Shown: positions 55,543-63,882 of the stretch, piece by piece
Layout of the letters: each line of letters opens with the position of its first letter
Numbering within the stretch: the stretch's first letter is position 1
Origin: Foliamicus sp963666765
GTDB taxonomy: Bacteria; Pseudomonadota; Gammaproteobacteria; Steroidobacterales; Foliamicaceae
Assembly: GCA_963666765.1 (NCBI GenBank)
Contig: OY762933.1
Span: forward strand, 1,860,001 to 1,924,000
Direction of reading: 5' to 3'
Length of the DNA stretch: 64,000 bases
The notes under the pieces: model-generated
What the model was told of the DNA's origin: nothing
What the model saw: only the letters and a program-made list of their open reading frames with translations
The model's database searches: none
Position numbers and translations under genes: made by a program

Positions 55543-55552
55543 TAGCTCGCGA

Positions 55553-56146
55553 TCAGTTCCAGGGAAGCCCGGCAAAAGCTTCCCGGCACTCCCGGTAGCG
55601 GAAGCAGCGCACCAGGTGATCGTTGATCAGGCCGCAGGCCTGCAGGTGGGAATACACGATGGTAGAGCCCACGAACTTGAATCCCCGGGCCTTGAGATCG
55701 GCTGAAAGTCGGTCGGAAAGCTCCGAAGTGGCCGGCAGTTCATTCTGGCTGCGCCATCGGTTGACGACCGGCCTACCGTCCACAAATCCCCAGATATAGC
55801 GCGCGAAGGAGCCGAATTCCTCGCGGACCTCCAGGAAGCGGGAGGCGTTATTGACGGCGGCCGTGATCTTCTGCCGGTTACGGATGATGCCGGCGTCCGC
55901 GACCAGGGCCTCGATTTCCGCTTCGCCGAACCGCGCGACGCGAACCGGATCAAAGCCGGCGAAAGCCCGCCGATAGCCTTCCCGCTTGTGCAGCACGGTC
56001 CTCCACGACAGACCCGCCTGCGCGGATTCAAGGATCAGAAATTCGAAATGGACGGCGTCATCGAGAACGGGCAGTCCCCATTCTTCATCGTGATAGGCCT
56101 GGTATTCGTCGCTCACGCCGAGCGACCACGGACACCGTTGGCGCAT
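55553..56146 (-). CDS. tag: DNA-3-methyladenine glycosylase I
   Basis: A 197-residue base-excision enzyme that removes 3-methyladenine. Zinc and active-site features are present: Cys5 in RCPWS, YHDEEWGLP, FEFLILESAQAGLSW, and the C-terminal YSHLQACGLINDH, which supplies the remaining His and Cys ligands. Length is normal. The stop lies 10 nt from the end of the MITE-like element. Confidence 0.96.
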   Translation of the reverse strand: MRQRCPWSLGVSDEYQAYHDEEWGLPVLDDAVHFEFLILESAQAGLSWRTVLHKREGYRRAFAGFDPVRVARFGEAEIEALVADAGIIRNRQKITAAVNNASRFLEVREEFGSFARYIWGFVDGRPVVNRWRSQNELPATSELSDRLSADLKARGFKFVGSTIVYSHLQACGLINDHLVRCFRYRECREAFAGLPWN

Positions 56147-56197
56147 TCAGACGCTACGCCCCCGCCTGGCTGCCGGCGCATTCATGCCGGCCGTCCT

Positions 56198-56241
56198 GGA
56201 CGATGCAGCCGGCGAGCCCGCGAGCCCGCCGGCTGTCGTCC
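56198..56241. terminator. Strong GC-rich hairpin between the Cys-rich small gene and tag
   Basis: Arms GGACGA-tg-CAGCCGGCG (56198-56214) and CGCCGGCTG-TCGTCC (56227-56241) pair over 15 bp with a 2-nt bulge and a 12-nt loop. It starts 28 nt after the stop of the small minus-strand gene and lies 52 nt before tag. There is no T-run, so it may be a terminator, an attenuator or an mRNA stabiliser. Confidence 0.55.
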
Positions 56242-56268
56242 TGAATCAGCTACCGAAGTAGCGGCAAT

Positions 56269-56505
56269 TTATTCTTCTTCGCCGTCTTCGTCGCCGCAGC
56301 TGCCTTCGCCGCAGCTACCGTCTTCGTCGCCGTCTTCGTCGCCGCAGCTGCCTTCGTCGTCGCCATCATCACCATGGCCGTCCATCAGTGACGGAAGCTC
56401 GGGTGCATGGGAGCCGTCAACGGCTGCAGCAGCCGGGCCGGCAACGCCGGCGGCGAGAGCTGCGCTAAGGGCAAGGGCGAGTAGTTTGCGTTCAGGACTG
56501 GTCAT
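56269..56505 (-). CDS. Small exported Cys/Gly/Asp/Glu-rich protein, HvfA-like RiPP precursor candidate
   Basis: A 78-residue protein when started at ATG 56505, which is preceded by GGAGG. Residues 1-27 are a Sec-type signal (KLLALALSAALAAGVAGPAAAA). The rest is acidic and ends in three GSCG units set in Asp/Glu/Gly (DEGSCGDEDG, DEDGSCGEGSCG). This layout, a signal followed by EGxCG-type repeats, is that of HvfA precursors, whose cysteines are modified by MNIO (DUF692) enzymes with a DUF2063 partner to make copper-binding peptides. No hvfB or hvfC homologue is nearby, so this would be an orphan precursor. A simple metal-binding or low-complexity secreted peptide is the alternative. Confidence 0.6.
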   Translation of the reverse strand: MTSPERKLLALALSAALAAGVAGPAAAAVDGSHAPELPSLMDGHGDDGDDEGSCGDEDGDEDGSCGEGSCGDEDGEEE

Positions 56506-56706
56506 AAAAATGCCTCCAGTTTGTAGCTTTGTTCCCCTGTTCAGGGACACTTAAGGCCGCATGCCCGTAAACGAACACCCGGCCGATGCGGGAATGATTC
56601 CTCCCGCTACGGAAGTCTAGCACACAGTTACTAAGCTACCGGCAACCAGACTTCTGCGGTACGCTTCGTCCGGAATGGCGCTCCGGATTCAGATGGGCTC
56701 AGGGAA

Positions 56707-57510
56707 ATGTCAGAAAAATACGCCGTAATGGGATACCCGATCGAACACAGCCGTTCGCCGGAAATACATGCCCACTTCGCCTCGCAACTGGGTTTGCAAT
56801 TGGAGTACCGGCGCATTGAGGTGCGCCCGGGTTCCCTGTTGTCGGCGGTCGAAAGCTTCAGGACGGACGGCGGTCTGGGCTGCAACATCACCGTGCCGCT
56901 GAAGGAGGAGGCCGCGGAGTTGAGCGACGAGCTCGGTCCCGAAGCCAGGCAGGCCGGGGCGGTGAATACGCTGACCGCAAGGCCGGGTGGCCGATTAAGG
57001 GGGGACAACACCGACGGGCTCGGCCTGGTCCGCCAGTTGCGCACTAACCTGAGCGTAGACCTCGAAGACTACAGGGTGCTGATGATCGGCGCCGGCGGCG
57101 CCGTTCGTGGCGTGCTGCCGGCACTGCTGGCCGCGGGCGTCGGAGAGATCGTCATTGCCAACCGCACCCGGAGTCGTGCACTGGACCTGGCCCGGCGCTT
57201 TGCTTCTTTCGGAGAAATCCACGTAGTCGATCCCGGCAACAGGGAACTGCCGGGGGCGGAACTTGTAATCAATGCAAGTTCAGCGGGATTGGCCGGTCTG
57301 CCGCCCGCGCTGTCCCCGGCCGCCGCGGAGGGTGCATTGTGCCTGGACCTGGCTTACGGCCGCGCGGCCGAGCCGTTTCTGGCCTGGGCGCAAGAGGGCG
57401 CCGCCCGCGCTGCCCACGATGGTTGGGGCATGCTGGTCGAACAGGCGGCCGAGAGCTTTTCCATCTGGCACGGCAGGCGTCCGGACACAAGAGATCTGCT
57501 CGGCATGTGA
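56707..57510 (+). CDS. aroE: Shikimate dehydrogenase
   Basis: A 267-residue NADP-dependent enzyme of the aromatic amino acid pathway that reduces 3-dehydroshikimate. The shikimate-binding SRSPEIH and the catalytic Lys66 in NITVPLKEEA and Asp103 in GDNTDGLG are present. The nucleotide fold is MIGAGGAVRGVLPAL with the NRTRSRA ribose-phosphate loop that favours NADP. It is convergent with gor. Confidence 0.96.
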   Translation: MSEKYAVMGYPIEHSRSPEIHAHFASQLGLQLEYRRIEVRPGSLLSAVESFRTDGGLGCNITVPLKEEAAELSDELGPEARQAGAVNTLTARPGGRLRGDNTDGLGLVRQLRTNLSVDLEDYRVLMIGAGGAVRGVLPALLAAGVGEIVIANRTRSRALDLARRFASFGEIHVVDPGNRELPGAELVINASSAGLAGLPPALSPAAAEGALCLDLAYGRAAEPFLAWAQEGAARAAHDGWGMLVEQAAESFSIWHGRRPDTRDLLGM

Positions 57511-57542
57511 TCGCCGGCGGCCGTATTCGGCGCGCCTGCGAA

Positions 57543-58886
57543 TCAGCGCATGGTCACGAGTTCTTCGGCCGCCGTGGGATGGATGGCCACGGTGTCATCC
57601 AGGTCCGACTTACAAGCGCCCATTCGTATCGCCACTGCGAAACCCTGCAGCATCTCGTCGGCGCCGGGGCCGGCCAGGTGGCAGCCCACCACTCTTTCCT
57701 CGGAGCCCACCGTGACGAGTTTCATGCGCGCCTTGGGCTTGTTCTCCGAGATGCCGTAAAACAGCGGAACGAAATCGGCCCGGTAACAGCGCACTGCATC
57801 TCCGTAAGTCTCGCGTGCCTCCCGCTCGGTCAGGCCGACGGCTCCCAGCGGCGGGTGGGTAAACACCACGGTGGGGATGTTGCTGTAATCCATGCGCCGG
57901 CCAGCCATTCCGCCAAATTGGCGGTCCGCCCAGCGGCGGCCGGCGGCAATCGCCACCGGCGTGAGTTCGTGGTGCCCTGTGACGTCGCCCAGGGCAAACA
58001 CGCCCTCAGCCGTGGTCTCCTGCCATTCGTCCACTTCGATGGCGCCGCGTGCGTCGCATTGCACTCCGGCAACGTCGAGGTTCAGATCCGCGCTGCGCGG
58101 ACGCCTTCCCACGGCCCACACAAGGACATCGAAGGGGCCGCTGCTTTCTCCCGAAGCCGCCTTTAGACGAAGACCCTGGGAATCGCTGGAGACCGCGCCG
58201 GGGACGAACCCCTTTGCAACGCGCACGCCCGATGCGGCAAGGCCCTCCATGCAGGCCTGCTGCAGGATATCGTCGAAGCGGCGCAGCACCGAATCGCGCC
58301 TGAGGTGCAGGGTTACGGCCGTACCAAGGCCTTGCAGGATCCCGGCCAGCTCCACGGCGATATAGCCGGCGCCGACGACCGCCGCGCTTGCCGGCCGCCG
58401 CTCGAGCTCGAAGAATCCGTCGGAAGTGATTCCGAGTTCGGCCCCCGGAATCCCGGGCACGACCGGGGCGCCGCCGGTGGCGATGAGAATCCGCTCGGCG
58501 GAGTACTCCTCGCCTGCGACGCTCAGCACGTGTGGCGCCGAAAAGGCAGCATGCCCGGCAAGGCTGTGTACGCCCCGGCGTTTCAGGTTTTTCGCGTAGA
58601 TTCCGTTCAGCCGGCGGATGTAGCGCTCACGGCGGTTCACCAGTTCCCCGAAGTCGTGGCCGTTGACCGCCAGATCGAAACCGTAATCGCCGCTATGCCC
58701 CAGCTCTCCCGCCAGTTCGGCGGCATGCCACATGATCTTCTTGGGCACGCAGCCGCGATTGACACAGGTGCCGCCGAGACGTCCGGATTCAAGCAGCGCT
58801 ACCTGCGCTCCGTATTCCGCCGCGCGCTGCGCCGCCGCCAGGCCGCCGCTGCCGGCACCGACCACGATGAGGTCGTAACTTTTCAT
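57543..58886 (-). CDS. gor: Glutathione-disulfide reductase
   Basis: A 447-residue pyridine nucleotide-disulfide oxidoreductase. The redox cysteines Cys41 and Cys46 lie in GGTCVNRGCVPKK. The FAD fold is LIVVGAGSGGLAAAQRAA and the second fold is AAVVGAGYIAVELAGIL. The C-terminal active-site segment is AIHPTAAEELVT. The basic residues after the second fold (LHLRRDSVLRRFD) fit NADPH use. It reduces GSSG in the cytoplasm. Trypanothione reductase-like alternatives are unlikely in a proteobacterium. Confidence 0.93.
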   Translation of the reverse strand: MKSYDLIVVGAGSGGLAAAQRAAEYGAQVALLESGRLGGTCVNRGCVPKKIMWHAAELAGELGHSGDYGFDLAVNGHDFGELVNRRERYIRRLNGIYAKNLKRRGVHSLAGHAAFSAPHVLSVAGEEYSAERILIATGGAPVVPGIPGAELGITSDGFFELERRPASAAVVGAGYIAVELAGILQGLGTAVTLHLRRDSVLRRFDDILQQACMEGLAASGVRVAKGFVPGAVSSDSQGLRLKAASGESSGPFDVLVWAVGRRPRSADLNLDVAGVQCDARGAIEVDEWQETTAEGVFALGDVTGHHELTPVAIAAGRRWADRQFGGMAGRRMDYSNIPTVVFTHPPLGAVGLTEREARETYGDAVRCYRADFVPLFYGISENKPKARMKLVTVGSEERVVGCHLAGPGADEMLQGFAVAIRMGACKSDLDDTVAIHPTAAEELVTMR

Positions 58887-59037
58887 GCGCGAGAGGATAA
58901 CGCTTCACACCCCGAAATCGCGTCGTCCCACCCTTCCGGATCGGCCCTGTCCCGCACACTGTCTTGACCCCGCAACAAAAATTGGCGAAAGTGCGCGGTT
59001 GGCGGCGCGAGAACATTGACCCGCAACGCCCAAGCCG

Positions 59038-59729
59038 ATGAATGAATTGTTTGATTATTACCGTCCAAGCCTGAAGGTGCGGGGAATAGAGCGACGGTTT
59101 CCGGCGCGGCGGATTTTCTGCGTGGGCTGGAATTACGCCGATCACATCAAGGAAATGAACCGGCCGGACGTGCCCCAACCCCCGGTTTTCATGAAACCCG
59201 CCGACGCGCTGCTGCCCGACGGCGGCGAGATTCCCTTCCCGCCGCGCACGAAAGACCTGCAACACGAGGTGGAACTGGTGGTTGCGCTGCAGGGGGGCGG
59301 GCTCAATATCGCGACGGAGGAAGCGCTGAGCCACGTATACGGCTACGGCGTCGGGTGGACCTGACCCGTCGCGACCTGCAAAGCAAGGCCCGCAAGGCCG
59401 GCGATCCATGGGAGATCAGCAAGAGCTTCGACTACTCCGCGCCGGTGAGCACGCTACGCCGCGCCTCCAGCATCGGGCACCCCGCCAAGGGCCGCATCTG
59501 GCTGGCTGTCAACGGCGTAATCCGGCAGGAGGCCGATCTGAGCGACATGATCCGCAAGCCGATGGAGTTGATTGCGCAGATTTCCGCCTACTTCGAACTC
59601 AAACCCGGCGATCTGGTCTTTACCGGAACACCGGCAGGCGTGGGTCAGCTCAAGCCCGGCGATCATGTAACGGCCGGCATAGACCGGGTGGGAGACGTCC
59701 ACATCCGCATGGGCCGATTGCGCGCCTGA
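59038..59729 (+). pseudogene. Fumarylacetoacetate hydrolase family gene, split by a frameshift
   Basis: Two adjacent frames together make one FAH-family protein of about 230 residues. The first (59038-59361) has FCVGWNYADHIKEMNRP and metal ligands in HEVELVVAL, and runs to YGYGVGWT before a stop. The second continues as DLTRRDLQSKARKAGDPWE and contains LIAQISAYFELKPGDLVFTGTP. A single missing base around 59352-59356 (GGGTGG where GGNGTG is expected) would restore a normal G-V-D-L-T-R-R-D join. It is either a real pseudogene or a sequencing error. Members hydrolyse C-C bonds in acylpyruvates such as fumarylpyruvate. Confidence 0.85.
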
Positions 59730-59754
59730 CGCGCGTTTCGCCGAATTCCCGGCC

Positions 59755-60519
59755 ATGATGATTGCAAGCTGGAACGTCAACTCCGTGCGCGTGCGCAAGG
59801 AGCATGTGGGTGACTGGCTCAAGTCCCACGCCCCGGATGCGCTGGGCCTTCAGGAACTGAAATGCCGCGACGAGGATTTCCCCCTTCAGGACTTTGAAGA
59901 GCTGGGTTACCAATGCCTGGTGCACGGGCAGAAGACGTACAACGGCGTGGCGCTACTGACCCGCGGAGAAGTTTCCGAGCCCGTCACGGGGATTCCGGGA
60001 CTGGACGATCCGCAGGCGCGGGCGGTCGCGGCGACGGTGGGCGATGTGCGGGTGATCAACCTTTATGTCCCCAACGGCAAGGAGGTCGGGCACGATCACT
60101 ACGACTACAAGCTGCGCTGGCTTGACGCGCTGACCGATTGGGTCCGCGCCGAACTGCAACGCTGGCCCCGGCTCGCGCTGATGGGCGACTTCAATATCGC
60201 GCCGGACGATCGGGATGTTCACGATCCCGAGGAGTGGCGCGACAAGATCCTGTGCAGCGGCCCCGAGCGCAGCCGTCTGCGGGCTCTTGAAGAACTGGGG
60301 CTGAAGGACAGTTTCCGCCTGTTCGAGCAGCCCGAGAATATCTTCAGCTGGTGGGACTACCGCGCTGCGGGATTCCGCCGCAACCGCGGCCTGCGCATCG
60401 ACCTGGTTCTCCTGTCCGAAGCGCTGGCCTCGGCGTGCACGGAATCCGGCGTCGACAAGGCGCCGCGCAGGCTCGAGCGGCCCTCCGACCACGCACCCGT
60501 CTTCGCCCGCCTCGCCTGA
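59755..60519 (+). CDS. xth: Exodeoxyribonuclease III (AP endonuclease)
   Basis: A 254-residue member of the ExoIII/AP endonuclease family that cleaves abasic sites and removes 3' blocks. Metal and active-site segments are IASWNVNSVRVR, GLQELKCRDEDF, MGDFNIAPDD, and RRNRGLRIDLVLLS, with the final SDHAPVFARL. The start is ATG 59755 or the next codon, 59758. It is convergent with glmS, and a large hairpin lies between them. Confidence 0.94.
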   Translation: MMIASWNVNSVRVRKEHVGDWLKSHAPDALGLQELKCRDEDFPLQDFEELGYQCLVHGQKTYNGVALLTRGEVSEPVTGIPGLDDPQARAVAATVGDVRVINLYVPNGKEVGHDHYDYKLRWLDALTDWVRAELQRWPRLALMGDFNIAPDDRDVHDPEEWRDKILCSGPERSRLRALEELGLKDSFRLFEQPENIFSWWDYRAAGFRRNRGLRIDLVLLSEALASACTESGVDKAPRRLERPSDHAPVFARLA

Positions 60520-60554
60520 ATGCCTCCACAGCAGGATGGCGGACGCTTGCATAC

Positions 60555-60664
60555 GCTGTTATTGCTGCCCCCTCCTGTCGGGACACGCATAAATCCGTCC
60601 ATGGAGCTTGGCGGCGACATCCGTGTCGCCGACAGTCCCGACAGGAGGGGGCAGCAATAACAGC
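60555..60664. repeat. Large nested hairpin between xth and glmS
   Basis: A perfect 30-bp inverted repeat (60555-60584 with 60635-60664) encloses a 50-nt loop that holds an inner hairpin GGCGACA-TCCG-TGTCGCC (60613-60630) and a TCCATGGA palindrome. It lies between convergent genes. There is no symmetric TA flank, so a MITE origin is not evident. It may act as a bidirectional transcript end or belong to a REP-like family. Confidence 0.8.
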
Positions 60665-60689
60665 TCAGTGAGTGCGGCTGCCTGGGGGG

Positions 60690-62522
60690 TCAGTCGACGG
60701 TGACGGATTTGGCGAGGTTGCGCGGTCGGTCGACGTCGTTGCCCTTCTGCACGGCTACGTGGTACGCGAGCAGCTGTAGCGGAACGGTGTAGAGCAGGGG
60801 GGCCTGCAGCGCCGTGGAAGGCGCCGGCAGACGCAGCACGATCATGCCGTCTTCGTGTCCCAGGTTGGCGTCGGGATCGGACACCACGAAGAGCTTTCCT
60901 CCGCGCGCACGGACCTCTTCGAGATTGGACCGCAGCTTGTGCAGCAGGCCATCGTTGGGAGCCAGGGCCACGACCAGCATGTGGTCGTCAACCAGCGCCA
61001 GCGGGCCGTGCTTCAATTCGCCAGCCGCATAGGCCTCGGCATGGATATAGGAAAGCTCCTTCAACTTGAGCGCGCCCTCCATCGCCACCGGCCACATCGG
61101 GCCCCGACCCAGGAACAGCACGTGGTCGCGATGGCGGAAATGCTCCGCCAGTTGCGCAAGCGCGCCGTCCATTTCGAGCAGCTGTTCTATCAGGTCGGGA
61201 AGCGCCGCGGCCTCCTGCGTCAGCCCGCGTATGACCGCTTCCGCCCTGCCCCGGGCGCCGGCCAACGCCAGGGCGATCATCGCCAGCGCCGCCAACTGTG
61301 TAAGCAGTGCCTTGGTGGAGGCTACGCCGACTTCCAGGCCGGCGCGCGTCAGCAGACTCTGCTCGACGTTGCGGACCAGGCTGCTGGTGGCGACGTTGCT
61401 CAAGGCGACGACCGCCCGGTAGCCCCGTTCGCGGGCGGCCCGGGTAGCAGCCAGCGTGTCGGCCGTCTCCCCCGACTGCGAAATGGCGAGGAACAGGCAG
61501 TTGGGCGGACAAGGCGGGGGCCGATAGCGGTATTCGCTGGCGATCTCGACGGTGCAGGGCAGGTTCGCGTACTCCTGTATCCACTGCCGGGCCACCAGGC
61601 CGGCGTTGAAGGCGCTGCCGCAGGCGGCGATATGCACGGCCGTAATTTCACCAAGCGCCGCGCCTGTTTCCGGGCCGAACATGAACGCGTCCGGCAGGCC
61701 GCCGGAAATCAACGGCTGCAGCGTGTCGCGAACCGCCCGCGCCTGCTCGAAGATCTCCTTCTGCATGTAGTGCCGGTAGGCGCCCCGCTCCACCGACTCG
61801 GGGCCGAACTCGCTTTCGACCACCGGCCTTTCCACAGCTTCGCCGCCCGAACCTGTAATCCGCACGCTGTCCGAGCCGATCAGCGCCAGGTCTCCATCGC
61901 GCAGGAAGCGGTAGCGGCGGGTCAGCGGGAGCAGAGCGGCGATGTCGGAGGCGGCGTAGTTCTCCGAATCCCCCACGCCGACGACCATCGTGGCGCCGCG
62001 ATGGGCGGCCAGGATCGCGCCCGGCTCGGCCTGCGCGAGAACGACCACGGAGTAACTGCCCCGCAGCCGGGCCAGTGCATCGCGCGCGGCCGCAACAAGG
62101 TCCTTGCCGGAACGCATTTCGGCGTCCACCAGGTGGGCGATGCACTCGGTATCCGTTTCGCTTGAGAAGACGACACCCCCGGCAATGAGTTCCTCCTTGA
62201 TGGACTCGTAGTTCTCGACGATGCCGTTGTGTGCGACCGCTACCCGGTCGCCGGCGAAAATGGGATGCGCGTTCTGTTCGGTGGGTGCGCCGTGCGTGGC
62301 CCAGCGGGTGTGCGCGAGGCCGACCTCGCCCTCAAGGGTCTTCGTTTCGAATTCCTCGGCCAGCCGGGCCACGTTCCCCGGCCGGCGCAGCCGCTTGAGT
62401 GCGCCGTTCGCCAGCAATGCCATTCCGGCCGAGTCGTAGCCGCGGTACTCCAGGCGGCGCAGTCCGTCGAGCAACAGGCTGGCGATGTCCCTCTCGGCGG
62501 CGACTCCGACGATTCCGCACAT
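60690..62522 (-). CDS. glmS: Glutamine-fructose-6-phosphate aminotransferase (isomerizing)
   Basis: A 610-residue enzyme that makes glucosamine-6-phosphate, the entry to UDP-GlcNAc for peptidoglycan and LPS. It begins MCGIVGVAAERD, so Cys2 becomes the N-terminal glutaminase nucleophile. The glutaminase domain covers about 1-240. Two SIS sugar-isomerase domains follow, with SQSGETADTLAATR, and the C-terminus is KSVTVD. The start is 10 nt after the glmU stop on the same strand. No glmS ribozyme-like leader is possible in this tight arrangement. Confidence 0.97.
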   Translation of the reverse strand: MCGIVGVAAERDIASLLLDGLRRLEYRGYDSAGMALLANGALKRLRRPGNVARLAEEFETKTLEGEVGLAHTRWATHGAPTEQNAHPIFAGDRVAVAHNGIVENYESIKEELIAGGVVFSSETDTECIAHLVDAEMRSGKDLVAAARDALARLRGSYSVVVLAQAEPGAILAAHRGATMVVGVGDSENYAASDIAALLPLTRRYRFLRDGDLALIGSDSVRITGSGGEAVERPVVESEFGPESVERGAYRHYMQKEIFEQARAVRDTLQPLISGGLPDAFMFGPETGAALGEITAVHIAACGSAFNAGLVARQWIQEYANLPCTVEIASEYRYRPPPCPPNCLFLAISQSGETADTLAATRAARERGYRAVVALSNVATSSLVRNVEQSLLTRAGLEVGVASTKALLTQLAALAMIALALAGARGRAEAVIRGLTQEAAALPDLIEQLLEMDGALAQLAEHFRHRDHVLFLGRGPMWPVAMEGALKLKELSYIHAEAYAAGELKHGPLALVDDHMLVVALAPNDGLLHKLRSNLEEVRARGGKLFVVSDPDANLGHEDGMIVLRLPAPSTALQAPLLYTVPLQLLAYHVAVQKGNDVDRPRNLAKSVTVD

Positions 62523-62532
62523 CGCCGGCTAG

Positions 62533-63882
62533 CTACCGCTTCTTCAGCGGCAGTGTCTTCTGCCGTGAGCGGGCCACGGTGAGCTGCTCCGCCGGCGCCG
62601 GCTTGGTGATCGTGGAACCGGCGCCGATCACGGCGCCGGCGCCGACTTCCACCGGGGCTACCAGCTCGACGCCCGAGCCGATGAAAGCGCCTGCGCCGAT
62701 CACCGTGCGGTGCTTTGTTCGCCCGTCGTAATTGCAGGTGATCACGCCCGCACCGATGTTGGCCTTCCCGCCGACCTCGGAATCACCGACGTAGCTCAAA
62801 TGCGACGCCTTGGCGCCGTCGCCCAGCTCGCTGTTCTTGACCTCCACGAAATTGCCGACCCGGGATTCCTCTCCCAGCCTGGCCTGGGGCCGCAATCGTG
62901 CGAAGGGACCGACGCGGGCCCGCGCCCCGATGTGAGCGCCGTCCACCACGCAATGCGGTTCAATGCGTGCGCCCTCGTCGATCCGGGTGTCCGAAACCAC
63001 GCTGTAGGCGCCGATGCTCGCCCCGTCGCCCAGGCAGATTTCCCCTTCAAGTATTACGCCCACATCGAGGAAGACGTCCCGGCCGGCCTGCACTTCGGCC
63101 CGAATCTCGATGCGCTCGGGATCCGCAATCCGCACGCCCGCCTCCATCAGCGCCCCGGTTCGCCGGCGCCGAAGCAGACGCCTGGCCTCGGCGAGTTGCG
63201 CCGGGCTGTTGACGCCCATTGCCTCGTCCGGCCCACCGGTCCTTACCGCGCGTACGAACGTGCCCTCGGCAAGAGCGATATCAACCGTGTGGGTAAGGTA
63301 GATTTCCTGTTTTGCGCCGGCAGGTCTGAGCGCGCGGCAAGCCCTGTCCAGCCAATCGCCGGGCGCCACCATCGGCCCCACGTTGATTTCGCGAACAAGC
63401 CTCTGCTCAGGCGTGGCGTGGGCATGTTCGACAATGCCCGCTACGGCGCCGGCCGAATCCCGGATGATGCGACCGTAACCCGAGGGGTCTTCCACTTCCG
63501 CCGTCAACAGCGAAACCCCATTGTCGTCGGCTACCAGCCGCTGAAGCGTCTCGCCGGTAACCAGCGCGACGTCCGAATACAGGACCAGCACGCGCGCACC
63601 GCGATCGATCGCCGGCAGCGCCTGGATTACCGCGTGTCCCGAACCCAGTTGCTCGTCCTGCACGACCCAGTCGATGGGCGCCCCGGAAAATGCTGCGCGC
63701 ACCGGCTCGGCGCCGTGCCCGCAAACCACTGCGATACGATCGGGTTGCAGTCCTGCCGCCGCGTCGATTACGTGAGCCAGTAGCGGTTTACCTCCCAGCC
63801 GGTGCAGCGGCTTGGGTATGGCGGAGCGCATCCGCGTACCCTGGCCGGCCGCCAGGATAACCACATTCAAAGCCCCGGCCAT
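62533..63882 (-). CDS. glmU: Bifunctional GlcNAc-1-phosphate uridyltransferase / GlcN-1-phosphate acetyltransferase
   Basis: A 449-residue enzyme when started at ATG 63882. The N-terminal nucleotidyltransferase begins VVILAAGQGTRMRS and includes QDEQLGSGHAV. The C-terminal left-handed beta-helix acetyltransferase has the hexapeptide repeats and VKNSELGDGAKASHLSYVGD, with GVITCNYDGRTKHRT near the active site. It makes UDP-GlcNAc with GlmS. The start overlaps the stop of an upstream amidase gene (TGATG), which supports 63882 over the GTG at 63921. In E. coli glmU follows the atp operon; here an amidase precedes it. Confidence 0.96.
   Translation of the reverse strand: MAGALNVVILAAGQGTRMRSAIPKPLHRLGGKPLLAHVIDAAAGLQPDRIAVVCGHGAEPVRAAFSGAPIDWVVQDEQLGSGHAVIQALPAIDRGARVLVLYSDVALVTGETLQRLVADDNGVSLLTAEVEDPSGYGRIIRDSAGAVAGIVEHAHATPEQRLVREINVGPMVAPGDWLDRACRALRPAGAKQEIYLTHTVDIALAEGTFVRAVRTGGPDEAMGVNSPAQLAEARRLLRRRRTGALMEAGVRIADPERIEIRAEVQAGRDVFLDVGVILEGEICLGDGASIGAYSVVSDTRIDEGARIEPHCVVDGAHIGARARVGPFARLRPQARLGEESRVGNFVEVKNSELGDGAKASHLSYVGDSEVGGKANIGAGVITCNYDGRTKHRTVIGAGAFIGSGVELVAPVEVGAGAVIGAGSTITKPAPAEQLTVARSRQKTLPLKKR

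Noticed and set aside
56269..56380. A short repeated DNA pattern that could be taken for a CRISPR-like or tandem repeat
   Set aside because: It is the coding repeat of the Asp/Glu/Gly/Cys tail of the small protein. Units are short and irregular and there are no spacers.
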